From positions 62,001-126,000 of the forward strand of contig JAQMWT010000021.1 of the NCBI GenBank assembly GCA_029834535.1: a stretch of DNA of 64,000 nucleotides. The letters are read 5' to 3'. Below the pieces are notes generated by a model. The model did not search any database and was not told where the DNA came from. It saw nothing but the letters and a program-made list of their open reading frames with translations. Position numbers and translations under genes: made by a program. Shown one piece after another: positions 1-9,700 of the stretch (position 1 is the stretch's first letter; every line of letters starts with the position of its first letter). This DNA is from Chrysophaeum taylorii (lineage: Eukaryota > Sar > Pelagophyceae > Pelagomonadales > Pelagomonadaceae).

Positions 1-3000
1 AAAGAGTCTCGAGATGCTGGGCGGCGCGGCCTAGCTCGACTTTGCGGACCTGGAATAAAAAAGAAATGAGCAAGGCAAAAAGCGTGACGCGCACCTTTTG
101 ACCAAAGTTGAGTGTCGAGAGGGACTCGCGGGCCGATGCCGGCGTGGGCGAGAGGTTGATCATGAGGAGCGTCTTGCCGTTTCCGGCGAGCGCGGGCATG
201 AGGAGGAAGGTGAGCTTCGAGTCCCTGTAGGGAACGTGGCGGCTCTTGGTCGCGAGCGCGGAGAAGACGCCCGAGAGGGCCGAGAGAGATTTGTTTATGT
301 GGGCCGCTTCCTTGGCGCGCAAACCGACGGCGCCCGAGCGGGCGAGGCGCTCCGAGCCCGCGAGGTCGCAGAGATTGAGAGCCCCTCTGAGGCGGGCGTT
401 TTTCTGGCGATGGACGCCTTCGAGGTGAAGCGTGAAGACCGCGTGGGAGCGGCTGGAGACGGCGTTCATGTCCGTGGCCGCGACGCAGCGATGCTTGGCG
501 GCGAGGGTCATCAGCTCGTCGACCTGTTGGGTGTCGGCGGGATCGACGGGCACGTAGGTCGCGCCGTCGGCGGCCGAGCGACCGGTCTTTGCGTCGCGGC
601 GAACGTCGAGGTTGGCGGCTTTTTTTAGGGTTTCGGGGCTCGCGTTCGCGGGGATCAGAAGATCTCTTACGGTCTCGTTGTATATCTCTACGTAGGTGAC
701 GTGCATGGCGTATTCCCAGCCGCGCTCGCGCTGCTCTTCGAGGTAGGTCGCGACTTGCTCGAGAGCGCGCGGGATGATGCCGCGCATCGCGCCGCGGCCC
801 GAGCCCTGCATGGTGTGGGTCTTGCCGCTGCCGGTCTGGCCGTAGGAAAAGAGGCACACTTGGTACCCGTCGAGCGCCGACTGCACGAACTCGCCGACCT
901 CTCTGAAGATTTCGTCCTGGCCGGTCGCCGGTCCGAAGACTCTGTCGAACGCAAAGTGCTGCGGCTCGCGCGGCCGCGCCTTGGCGAAAGGGCCGTCGTC
1001 GTCGTCGTCCTCCGCCGAGTTGAGGAGCGTCAGCGAGAGACCGTCGGCCGCGGTCTGGACGAAAGAATTCTTGGGGAGACCATCATCATCGCCGTCGTCG
1101 TCCGAGGGGAGGAAGGGACGGACTCTGGCGAAGACTCGAACGTTGCCGCGAAGTTCCTGGATCGTGTTGTGGAGCCTGCGGCGGGTGGTCTCGGCGTCGC
1201 GGAGCCTGGATTCGAGGTCGAGGACGCGCTCGCGGTTGTTGTCTTCCGACTTTTGGACGTTGAGCTCGGCCGCGCTGAGGCGGCGACGGAGCGCCTCGAG
1301 CTCGCCCTTGGTGGCCGAGAGCTCGAGGGCGGCGAGCTTTGACTCGGAGGCGTCCTCGAGCTCGAGGCGGAGAGAATCGATCTCGGCAGAGTTTTTGGCC
1401 GCGAGGTCCTCGGCCCGCGCGAGGTCGGCGTCGGCGCGGCGTTGCTTGGCGTCGGAGACGCACGCGATAGCGACCATCTCGTCCCTCGTCTTCTCGAGCT
1501 CGAGGTCTGTCGCGGCGCGCTCGGTCGCCGAACGGTCCTGGAGCGCGAGGAGCTGGGCGAGGGCCGCGGTGCGCTCGCGGCGCTCCTCCTCCTCCTTGGC
1601 CTGGGCGGCGTTCCGGAGGACCGCCTCGACGGCGAGCGCGTGCTTTGCCGCGTGCGTCTCGGCGCGCATACCGTCGGCGGCGACGATGGCCGCCCGCGCG
1701 TCCCGGCGCGCCTCGTCCGCCGCGACCTCGAGCGTCCGCGCTCTAGCTTCGGCCGCGTTCGCGCGGGCCTCGTGGGCCGAGGCGGCGGCCGATGCCTCGC
1801 GCGCGGCCGCGGCGGCCCGGTCTCGCGCCGCGTCGGCCGCCTCGGCGCGATCCCGCAGCTCGGCCAGGCGAGCCTCGACTGCCGCGGTCGTCGTCTCGCA
1901 CCTTAACTCGAGCGCCGCGAGCGCGGTTTTGGTCTCGTCGCGCTCGCGCGCGGCCTCCTCGAGGTCCCGGACCTTGGCCTCGAGGCCCTCGACCGCTCGT
2001 GCCTTGGTCTCGGCCTCGACGGCGCGCTCCTTCCACGCGGCCGCGTCGGCGCGCAATTTGTCGCGCTCGACGCCGCGCTCGCGGGTCGCCGCCGACGCGC
2101 GGCGCCTTTCCCCCTCGCGCGTCTCGCGGTCCAACGCCTGCCGGTCGGCCGCGAGCCGGAGCTCGTCTCTTGCAGCCTCGTAGTGCCTGGACGCGAGCTC
2201 GGCCTCGCCCTCGGCGCGCGCGGCGCGCGTCGTCGCCGCGGCCAACGCCCCGGTCGCCGCCTCGAGCCTCTCCCTCGCGTCGTCGCGCTCGGCCGCGACT
2301 ACCCTTTTGGCCTCGGTTTCGGCTTGGAGCAACGCCATGCACCTTTCTTTCTCGGCGGCGCTCGCGACCCTCAAAGCCTCGAGCTCGCGCCGCGCGGCGT
2401 CGCGCTCGCGACCTGCCTCGCCCGCCAGCTCCAAGCTTGTCGTCTTCGACCAGTCGCCGACGCCTCTCTCGCGAGCGAGCTCCTCGCCCGCGCACCGCGC
2501 GTCGGCGAGCGCCGTGTTCCGGGAACATTCCGCCGCCTCGACGGCCTCCCGGAGCTCCTTCGCGACGCGCTCGGCCTCGCGCCGGAACGCCTCGCTCTCC
2601 GTCGCCCTCACCTCGGCGGCCGCCGCGCGCTCGACGGCCGCGTCCCGGTCGGCCTCGAGCCGCTCGAGCTTTTCCCGGAGGCCCGAGCCGTCTAATAGCG
2701 CCTTTTCGGTCGCCGCCGCCTTCTCCCTTTCAACCCGGAACTGCCGCAACAGCAACTCCTCCACAGTCTTGGCGATAGCCGCGAGGTTCTTCCGTTCGTC
2801 GTCCAAAGTCGTCGTAATTTTCTGGAGCTCGCATATCTTCTCGTCGCGCACCTTGACTCTCGCCTTCATGTCGTACCGCACCGTCCCCGGCTCTTTGAAC
2901 TTCGCGGCGGCCCGCGCGATCTGCTCGTCGCTCAAGGCCATCGCCGACGAGCACACTTCGCCCATCACCGCCTCGACGCCCACGAGAGCCAGCACGCGCT

Positions 3001-3301
3001 CGGTCAGCGTCGCCGGCTTCCTCTCGCCGCCGCCAAAGCCGCGAGCCCGCGACCGCGACCGCGACTCGGACGACGACAGCTGCTGCTGCGGCTGCTGCTG
3101 CTTGAGGTACCCAAACCGCTGCCGCGCGGCGTCCATCGACCGCCGTCGACCCGTCCGACCCCGCGCGACGGCCTGGAGTCGCGTCGCGGCATCGTTGTTG
3201 TTCTCCGTGCCGCCGCTCGCGGGACACCCCTTTCTCGCCGGGGGCCGCGCGCCGAGCCGGCTCGTGTTCGACGACTCCTTGAGGGCCGCCGACCAGATCA
3301 T
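1..3301 (-). CDS. Kinesin-14 (C-terminal motor kinesin), 3' end missing
   Basis: Minus-end-type microtubule motor, read from the minus strand starting at ATG 3301 and running off the window at base 1. Near residues 40-55 there is an IQ-like motif (LQAVARGRTGRRR), a possible calmodulin site. A long Ala/Glu/Arg-rich coiled coil fills most of residues 110-710. The neck plus motor begins at LRGNVRVFARVRPF (about residue 718), the order typical of kinesin-14. Motor landmarks are the P-loop GQTGSGKTHT, switch I region NAVSSRSHAVF, switch II NLCDLAGSER and HVPYRDSKLTFLL. A 45-base intron (94..50, GTGCGC...TTCCAG, phase 0) splits STLNFGQK from VRKVELG. The intron is a multiple of three and has no stop, so naive ORF calling reads through it. 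The 3301..95 exon is exactly 1,069 codons. Divergent from the TLC gene, with 94 bases between the start codons. Confidence 0.9.
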   Translation of the reverse strand, partial: MIWSAALKESSNTSRLGARPPARKGCPASGGTENNNDAATRLQAVARGRTGRRRSMDAARQRFGYLKQQQPQQQLSSSESRSRSRARGFGGGERKPATLTERVLALVGVEAVMGEVCSSAMALSDEQIARAAAKFKEPGTVRYDMKARVKVRDEKICELQKITTTLDDERKNLAAIAKTVEELLLRQFRVEREKAAATEKALLDGSGLREKLERLEADRDAAVERAAAAEVRATESEAFRREAERVAKELREAVEAAECSRNTALADARCAGEELARERGVGDWSKTTSLELAGEAGRERDAARRELEALRVASAAEKERCMALLQAETEAKRVVAAERDDARERLEAATGALAAATTRAARAEGEAELASRHYEAARDELRLAADRQALDRETREGERRRASAATRERGVERDKLRADAAAWKERAVEAETKARAVEGLEAKVRDLEEAARERDETKTALAALELRCETTTAAVEARLAELRDRAEAADAARDRAAAAAREASAAASAHEARANAAEARARTLEVAADEARRDARAAIVAADGMRAETHAAKHALAVEAVLRNAAQAKEEEERRERTAALAQLLALQDRSATERAATDLELEKTRDEMVAIACVSDAKQRRADADLARAEDLAAKNSAEIDSLRLELEDASESKLAALELSATKGELEALRRRLSAAELNVQKSEDNNRERVLDLESRLRDAETTRRRLHNTIQELRGNVRVFARVRPFLPSDDDGDDDGLPKNSFVQTAADGLSLTLLNSAEDDDDDGPFAKARPREPQHFAFDRVFGPATGQDEIFREVGEFVQSALDGYQVCLFSYGQTGSGKTHTMQGSGRGAMRGIIPRALEQVATYLEEQRERGWEYAMHVTYVEIYNETVRDLLIPANASPETLKKAANLDVRRDAKTGRSAADGATYVPVDPADTQQVDELMTLAAKHRCVAATDMNAVSSRSHAVFTLHLEGVHRQKNARLRGALNLCDLAGSERLARSGAVGLRAKEAAHINKSLSALSGVFSALATKSRHVPYRDSKLTFLLMPALAGNGKTLLMINLSPTPASARESLSTLNFGQKVRVTLFALLISFLFQVRKVELGRAAQHLETL

Positions 3302-3395
3302 GTTTGTTCACCCTCCGCACTCAAATAACAACGACTCAACCGTCGTCGTCCTTCACTTCCTCACCAGAGTGGGGTTTGAGTATAGGGTCGTTACG

Positions 3396-4178
3396 ATGAG
3401 CGATTTAGCCGTGCGAAGCTTTGCGGTCGGGCTCGCCGTCGAGACCGGGATCGCGCTCGCGAGCGCCAAGGTGTCGCCGCGGTGGTTTTTTCCTGACCAA
3501 CTCCCAAAGTCCAAGGCCAAGCTCTGGCACACGACGGCCGCTGCGATGTTTCCGGCGGTCGTCGCCCCTTTTCTCTCGGCGTCGGGCTTGTACGAGCTGC
3601 TGAGGAGTCGATCGGGCGAGGACATCCTGCTCGAGCCCGCCAATCGGCTGTTGTGGCGCGCTCTAGGGATCTCGGTGGCGCACTTTTCCTTCGACTTTAT
3701 GGTTATGGCCGTCTTCTGTCGAGACTTCGTCGAAGCGATGCGCCGGCCGCTCTACTCTCAAATGATGTTCCATCACCTCGCGAGCGCCCTCGTCTGGCCC
3801 TACGCCTTTCTCCAGCGCAAGTGCGTCTTCCCGGTGGCCTACTACATGATTTCAGAAATATCGAATATACCCCTCAACGCTCGCTGGTTTGCCTGCGAGC
3901 TCGGCGTCAACGGTCCGCGTCGAATGCTTTTCGACGCCTCCTTCTTCGTCCTCTACACGCTCGTCCGCGTCGTGCCCGCCTTTTTGGCCATAGTCATCGC
4001 CCTGCGGGTCGACTGGGTGAACTACCTCCGACACTGCTCCACCCTCGACAAGGCCCTTACCCTCCTCACGGTAGTCCCCTTTGGCCTCAACATCTTCTGG
4101 TACGACTTTATCCTTCGCAGCGCGAGGAAGGCCATCTCCGCGAGGACCACGACGACGACGACGACCAAGTCAGATTGA
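3396..4178 (+). CDS. TLC-domain (TRAM-LAG1-CLN8) multispanning membrane protein
   Basis: 260-aa polytopic membrane protein. Several hydrophobic segments are visible, around residues 50-65, 90-110, 130-150, 190-205 and 225-245. The segment YYMISEISNIPLNARWF matches the TLC-domain pattern of a Glu/Ser/Pro motif followed by an Asn-Arg-Trp segment, and FHHLASALVWPY resembles the conserved His-containing helix. TLC proteins include ceramide synthases and plasma-membrane lipid regulators (TLCD type). The short length and absence of a Lag1p motif favour the TLCD/CLN8-like group, so the substrate cannot be stated. ATG 3396 was chosen because the open frame upstream is antisense to the kinesin gene. 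It shares a 94-base divergent promoter region with kinesin. The C-terminus ends in a Thr run encoded by an (ACG)n microsatellite. Confidence 0.75.
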   Translation: MSDLAVRSFAVGLAVETGIALASAKVSPRWFFPDQLPKSKAKLWHTTAAAMFPAVVAPFLSASGLYELLRSRSGEDILLEPANRLLWRALGISVAHFSFDFMVMAVFCRDFVEAMRRPLYSQMMFHHLASALVWPYAFLQRKCVFPVAYYMISEISNIPLNARWFACELGVNGPRRMLFDASFFVLYTLVRVVPAFLAIVIALRVDWVNYLRHCSTLDKALTLLTVVPFGLNIFWYDFILRSARKAISARTTTTTTTKSD

Positions 4179-4201
4179 CAACTGACGACGACGACGACGA
4201 C
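4147..4201 (+). repeat. (GAC)n trinucleotide microsatellite, interrupted
   Basis: Two runs of GAC/ACG repeats separated by a short spacer. The first run encodes the C-terminal Thr tract of the TLC protein. The second lies in the short intergenic space before the convergent MTHFR-like gene. Confidence 0.8.
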
Positions 4202-4238
4202 GAAATCAGCAGATTAGGAACAACTCGCTCGCTCCTTA

Positions 4239-5009
4239 TTATTCTTCTTTTTCTTCGAGGGCGCGGAGGTAGGCGAGGGTCTGGCGGACGCCGCCGAGGG
4301 GAAAGAGGTGGAGGCGGAGCGGGCCCTCGGCGGCGGCAAGGTGCGCGACCATCTCGTCGAGGAGCGCCCGGGGGTCGTCGACGGCATCCGCGTTGACGCC
4401 GCAGACCCTCGCGAAGCTGCGGAGCGCTTCGACGCCCTCGCACGGCCCGACGACCCCAACGTGGAGCTCGGCGCTGTCGCGGTCGAAGGCCTCGACCCAC
4501 CTTCTAAGCTCGAGGGGCGCGGCGCACCATTGCGTCACGACCGCCGCCCTCGGGACAGCCGAAAGCTTAGAAGCGAGGACGTCGGTCCTGGGGCTCTCGG
4601 GAAAGGCCGCGAAGGCGACCGTCTCGAAGATGGGGGAGGCAATGGTCGCGACGTCGAGCGCGTCGAGAGCTCGCGATCGCGAGTTTCCGCCCACCACCAG
4701 GACGCACTTCGCCCCCGCCTCGGCGAGGGCCTCGAGGGTCCGCGCGGCATCGGCAGCGTCCGCGAGCACCGATGCCGGCACGTGCGGCACGGGTTCGTGG
4801 CCCTCGCTCTTGAGAAACCGCACGGCGCCCGCGACCTCCTCGAAGTGGGCGGGGTCTCGCTTCACCATGTTCACGAAGACGCGCCGCGGCCTCGCGCCCG
4901 CGAGATGCTTGGCGCTCGACGGCGACACTTCGAGGGAGGCCTTTTTCGCGAGCTCTGCGACGCGACACCCGGCGCGCGCGAGGTGCAAAACCATCAACCA
5001 CCACAGCAT
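4239..5009 (-). CDS. Short methylenetetrahydrofolate reductase-like FAD-dependent oxidoreductase
   Basis: 256-aa protein resembling the MetF/MTHFR TIM-barrel superfamily, in the short stand-alone form lacking the regulatory C-terminal domain of animal or plant MTHFR. Supporting segments in order: LEVSPSSAKHLAG near residue 26, PVPHVPAS, KCVLVVGGN, AAFPESPRTD, VVTQWCAAPLELRRW and VGVVGPCEGVEALRSFARVCG. The pattern PHVPA...VLVVGG...GFPE...VTQWC is what I recognise from this family. Typical members catalyse FAD-dependent reduction of methylene-THF, but this length class also includes uncharacterised relatives, so the reaction is inferred. ATG at 5009; a second Met at residue 7 is possible. Only 44 bases separate the start from the stop of the upstream minus-strand gene, so its promoter must lie inside that gene. 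Confidence 0.68.
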   Translation of the reverse strand: MLWWLMVLHLARAGCRVAELAKKASLEVSPSSAKHLAGARPRRVFVNMVKRDPAHFEEVAGAVRFLKSEGHEPVPHVPASVLADAADAARTLEALAEAGAKCVLVVGGNSRSRALDALDVATIASPIFETVAFAAFPESPRTDVLASKLSAVPRAAVVTQWCAAPLELRRWVEAFDRDSAELHVGVVGPCEGVEALRSFARVCGVNADAVDDPRALLDEMVAHLAAAEGPLRLHLFPLGGVRQTLAYLRALEEKEE

Positions 5010-5053
5010 GCCATCAGCCTTCTTGAGAAATAAGAAAGGGTTATTATTAACTA

Positions 5054-6250
5054 CTACCTTTTCTCCTCCTCCTCAGCCTCTTCTTCTTCTTCTTCTTCTT
5101 CCTGACCCTTGGGGGGGTCGATCTGCGGGGGGACGGGGTCCATCTCCTTCGGCTGCTTGGGGGGCGCAGCCTCGCCCTCGTCGTCGTCGTCGTCGGAGAT
5201 CACCACCTTGTCCGGTTTCTCGACGAGGGGGGGCTCGTCGGGGGGTGGTCCCTCCTCCTCGGGCTTGGGCTTGTCCTGCTTTGGGGTGTCGAGGCGACGC
5301 GGGCCGAGACCGATGGAGTATTTGTAGGCGTTCCAGAGGGCGTCGCCCGCGCTCTTCTGGACGCTCCGGTCCGAGAGGGCATCCCGCGCGGCCCTCGAGG
5401 CGTGTCGTCGAACGTCCTCGTCGTCGAGCGCGCGGTGCGCGGCGTCGGAGAAGGCCGCGGCGAGGGCAGCCCGCGCATCCTCTCGCTCGAGGAGGCGCGT
5501 CGCGAGCCTGGTCGTGGCCTCGAGCGTGCGAGGATCCTCCAGGAGGTCGGCGGCCAGAGACACCGTCGCGCGGCGAGCCTCCTCGCGTCGTAAGGCGTTG
5601 GCCAAGAGCTCGGCGAGCCGACGCACGACCGCGTCGTCGGCCGCGAGGTCCAGGACAACCTGTTTCAACAGGCCACGCACCACGACGCGACTCTCGTCGC
5701 GCTCGACGAGCCACACGACCAGGTCGAGGGCCGCGTCCCTCGTCTCGCGCTGCCGGAGGACGTCGCGCGTTAGTTTTGTCGCGGCGTCTGCGACCGTTGG
5801 GTCGTGCAGGATTTCGTGAGCGAGGGACTTGCCGACGGCTTGAGCGCTCGTTCGGATCGACTCGTGCTGCATCGTCCGACTCGTCAGCTCGGCCGCCTCT
5901 TCCGTCATCTGCTTCTTGATCCGGTCGCGCAGCAGGTAGAGCACCGCCCCGACGGCCACGAGCACGGCCGCGATCAGCCGCAGCCGCCGCTCGGACTGCC
6001 GATTAGCGGCGCGCAGCACCGACTGCGTCACGTACGTGCTCAAACCGTACCAGTCCAACGACGTCCCAAGCCTCGGAGATGGTCGAGGCGCTGGCGACCC
6101 CTCGAACAGCACCTTGTTGCTGTCGTTCGCGTACCGCGGACCCTCCACGCGCACCGACAGCCTGGGGTCCAGAGGCCGCTGCCTCTTGGCCGTGCTCAAA
6201 CGTCGCGCAGGCACCACGCCTCGTCGAGCAACGGCGGCAGCTCGCCGCAT
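5054..6250 (-). CDS. Putative mitochondrial single-pass membrane protein with helical repeats
   Basis: I prefer the start at 6250 (398 aa), giving an Arg/Ala-rich, acid-free N-terminus (MRRAAAVARRGVVPARRLS) that looks like a mitochondrial presequence. The alternative ATG at 6328 would overlap the divergent gene at 6322. After the presequence comes a hydrophobic segment LIAAVLVAVGAVLYLL (about residues 112-127). Next are about 190 residues of helical repeats of some 35 residues, each beginning like (D)D..V...AA.L..D.L..., for example DPTVADAATKLTRDVLRQ, DDAVVRRLAELLANALRR and DPRTLEATTRLATRLLE. The tail is acidic and proline-rich, ending in a long Glu run. I do not recognise a named family; the repeats suggest a scaffold on the organelle membrane (inference). 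Confidence 0.7.
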   Translation of the reverse strand: MRRAAAVARRGVVPARRLSTAKRQRPLDPRLSVRVEGPRYANDSNKVLFEGSPAPRPSPRLGTSLDWYGLSTYVTQSVLRAANRQSERRLRLIAAVLVAVGAVLYLLRDRIKKQMTEEAAELTSRTMQHESIRTSAQAVGKSLAHEILHDPTVADAATKLTRDVLRQRETRDAALDLVVWLVERDESRVVVRGLLKQVVLDLAADDAVVRRLAELLANALRREEARRATVSLAADLLEDPRTLEATTRLATRLLEREDARAALAAAFSDAAHRALDDEDVRRHASRAARDALSDRSVQKSAGDALWNAYKYSIGLGPRRLDTPKQDKPKPEEEGPPPDEPPLVEKPDKVVISDDDDDEGEAAPPKQPKEMDPVPPQIDPPKGQEEEEEEEEAEEEEKR

Positions 6251-6321
6251 CCTCCGACCCTCACGCTTAACCACCACCACCACCACCAACCACCACGGGT
6301 TTTTATTTAAAAACACGCGTG

Positions 6322-6735
6322 ATGTCATCACCGCCGCCGCAGCGGTCCGTTTACGCCTTCGAGTTCCAAGTCACCGAGGCGACCGAGGTCGTCAACTTGG
6401 CCGAGCTCTACCCGCAGGCCTTCGAGCCCGTCCCCGGCCCCATGCCCGAGCAAGAATATACCTTCGAGTGGCGCGTCAGGGGGCCCGAAGAAGAAACCCC
6501 ACCGCCGCCGCCGCCGCCACCACCGGAGGTCGTAGTTGCTCCGGCGCCCGCGCCCGTCATCGTCATCGACGACGATCCCCGACCTCCCAGGAAACCACCA
6601 CCACCACCACCACCACCACCGAAACGCGCCAAGCGGCAGTCAAAACCCAAGCGCGAGAAACCGCGCTCGGGTACCTACTTCGAGCCCGTCGACTTCAAAC
6701 CCGAAGACTTTATTCCCCTCGTCAAGCCGGCATAG
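6322..6735 (+). CDS. Small proline-rich protein of unknown function
   Basis: 137 aa from ATG 6322. The first 55 residues look like a folded segment (RSVYAFEFQVTEATEVVNLA...EYTFEWRVRGPEEE). Two polyproline runs of nine residues flank a short hydrophobic/acidic stretch (PVIVIDDDP), and a basic patch KRAKRQSKPKREK could be a nuclear localisation signal. The end is acidic/aromatic (YFEPVDFKPEDFIPLVK). It is divergent from the mitochondrial-type gene (71 bases between preferred starts) and overlaps the end of FANCM tail-to-tail by 14 bases. No family recognised. Confidence 0.6.
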   Translation: MSSPPPQRSVYAFEFQVTEATEVVNLAELYPQAFEPVPGPMPEQEYTFEWRVRGPEEETPPPPPPPPPEVVVAPAPAPVIVIDDDPRPPRKPPPPPPPPPKRAKRQSKPKREKPRSGTYFEPVDFKPEDFIPLVKPA

Positions 6736-9700
6736 TAGAACTATCTTCGAGGGCCGCTCGTCGGGCGGCCCGGATCTGCTTCGCCCGCTCCTTGTTCCGC
6801 AGTGCGCGCTGTCGTTGCTGCTCTCTCGCCGTCTCTGGGTCCTGGTTTGGCGGGTGCTTTGCAAGCACTCCATCCGGACAGTTTCCTCCAGCTGATGCTG
6901 CTGCTGCTGCTGCTGTCGCAGGAAGCTCGACACAACGACGATACTGCTCGCAGCGAGGTGGTGAGCCAGCCACGTCAGGACCTCTCGCCGCCGCCGCCAC
7001 CAAAGGACCAGCAGCTGCAGCATTGGTCGGCGCCGCGACCTCGTGATGATGATTTTGGTACGCCGGGCACTCCGAGGCGTCAGCAGGCTCGTGCTCCTGA
7101 TGGGGCTTGGAGTTGTTCGCTCCCGACTTGAGCGCGCGCATCCGCATCGCGTGTTCCCTGTTGCGAGCCGCCCGTTGCCGCCATTCTTCTGTCGTCGGCG
7201 TTCGGGGTGCAGAAGAAGAAGAAGAAGAAAGCTGTCTATGGGGTGGTGGTGGTGGTGGTGGCGCGTCCGTGGGCGGCGGCTGGTGTAAATCGTGGTGCGC
7301 ATCGGGGGGTCGCCGCGACACGGGTCGCAAGGGCTGGAATTTCGCTCGAGGGCGGGTGCGCTGCTGCTCGGGCGGTTGTTTTTTATCCTCGCCGGCACGG
7401 GGTTCTTCGCCGCGGCGGTCGGTCGACAACTGGTCGAGCGTCGTCTGAGTGCGCTTGACGGGCTTCGGCGGCGGCGGCGATTGGTCGAAGATGTCCCGCA
7501 GACTCCTCCGCGCCGCGGGCGTCGGATCGTCGGGCTCGCGGCGCGCCGTCGGGCCGGCGGGGGGTCGATTCGCGCGCCGTTTGTCGTCGTTGGTGTGGTC
7601 GATCGCGAAAACGCGCGATGGGCGGAGCTGATCGAGCTCGCATGCCTCGCAGAGCTCGCATCCTGAAGTGGACTCCCCTCCGCACGAGAGACAACAGAGG
7701 ACGCGCTTTGAATCGCCGCCGCCGCCGGGATAAGACGGCCGCTCGCGGCGGCGCTTGATCGAGGAGGTCCAGTTCGACGTCGGTTCGTTTCTTCGCGGCG
7801 TGAGTCCGAGAAGAGACGCGCGCTTCGCCTCGTTCCAACCCCACGGATCCTCCTCTTCTTCCTCTTCTTCTTCGTCGTCGTCGTTCCCGAGGACGGCTTT
7901 GTTTTTCCAGCCCCACGGATCATCATCATCATCATCATCCTCTTCTTCCGAAGAAGAGGAGAAGGAGAGGCCGTCGGCACGAACGACGAGACCCGCGTAG
8001 ACGCCGTCGTGCTTGGCCAAGTCGTCCGGGTCGTAGAGGGTGGTCCATTGCGCGAATCTCACGAAGTCGGCGACGCGGCGAAGCACGACGGCGCGGTCCG
8101 ACGGACGGTCGACGACGTCGCCGACGACGCGCGCAAAGGGCCGGCGCATTTTGCGTCGCCAGCCGTCGCCGAGGCGCGGCTTGTAGTCCCAATCTTGGTC
8201 CCACCGCGCCGCCGCGAGCGCGTTTTGGTCGGTCTCGGAGAGGCGCCACGAGGCGACCGCGTCGTCCGAAGTCAGCACGACGCGGTCTCGCTTGCGACAA
8301 CAACCATCCGCATTTTTCTGGCGCCGTTCTCCGCCGGCGACCTGCGAGGCGTGCCACTCGGAAATCTGGAGCTCGGTCTGGATCATCTCCGGAAAGTCGG
8401 GGCAGAGGGTTTTCGGAAGCATGCGTTTCGAGAGGACGTCGCGGAGCTGGAAATTTTTTTCGGCGTCGCGGAGGGCGGCGATAACCGCGGCGTTCTTGCG
8501 GCCGCCCGTCTCGAACTTGCGGTCCTCGCCGGGCGCCAACAACAAGACGACTCGGCCCGCGCGCTTGCGGCCCGTGCGCCCCATGCGCTGGACGAGGCGG
8601 ACGGGCGAGCCGATCTGGTCGTAAAAGACGCACAAGTCCACCGACCCGATGTCGAGACCCTCCTCGGCGACGCACGTCGCCACCAACACGTTGAACTCGT
8701 CCGACAAAAAGCTCGCGACGGCCGACTTTTGCTCGCGCTGATTCATGCCGCCCTGGCCCACGAACCGCAGGCACCGGAGGAGGGGGTTCCTGGTGGCGTC
8801 GAGGGCCGCGACGATCTCGTCGACCGAGCTTCGCGTCCCGGTAAATACCATCGCCCGGCTCGAAGCGCCCGTCTCGGCCGCCCGCCCAAAGTGCTCGAGG
8901 AGGAGGAGCCGGAGTTTGGCGGTTTTCGGGTGCTCGGTGGTCCCGCGACTCAGGGCCTCGCCTGCGGCGCGAAACTCGGGGGATTCCGCGAACCGCGCGA
9001 CGGCCCGGTCGCCCGTCGCGACAGTCGGGTCGCCTCGGTCCAGCCGCGCGCGCGTCTCTCGCGCCTCGCTCGCCATCGCGTCCAGCTTCTTCAAGGCCCC
9101 GGGGGCCCCGTAGTTCTTCAGGGCGTCGTGCGCCCCAACGATTTTGTGGCCCACCACCAGATCCCCGTAGTTCACGCCGGGCTTCCCGCCGTGCTCCCGC
9201 GCCTTGAGCAGCGAGAACGCCGTCAGCTGCGCGGCGTCCGAACTCCGCAGGGCGCCGACGCGCTCCAACCGCGACAGCGCGGGCTTCGCCAGATCGCACA
9301 GCCGCTTTCCCAACGCACTCAGATCATCCGTCTGCTCGCACACGACCTTCTCGACGAGCCGCGCGTGAGTGTACGGCGCGACGTCCGAGTCCTCTTCAGT
9401 CCTCACCTCCACGCGCGCGATCCTCAGGTTGTCGACGACGTCCTGCACGCTCGCCGTCGTCGCCCCCGGCGTCGCCGAGAGCGCGAGGACCCGGAAATGG
9501 CACTGGACGCGCGCCACGAGCCGCACCGCGACGCAATACGCGTACTTCTTCAGCGCCTTGTGCGCCTCGTCCACCACGAGCAACACGATCCGTCGCGGGT
9601 CCAGCACGCCAGACTCGAGGTCGTTCGACACCGTCTGCGGCGTCGCATAAAACACCCGCTTCCGCGCCCAGATCCCCCGTCGCACCTCGCTCGCCGTGCT

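Noticed and set aside
981-2183. 400-codon plus-strand frame
   Set aside because: Ser/Arg/Ala-rich shadow of the kinesin-14 coiled coil and motor on the minus strand.
2307-3395. Upstream extension of the TLC gene to a 623-codon frame
   Set aside because: The first 363 codons are antisense to the kinesin coiled coil; the TLC protein starts well at ATG 3396.
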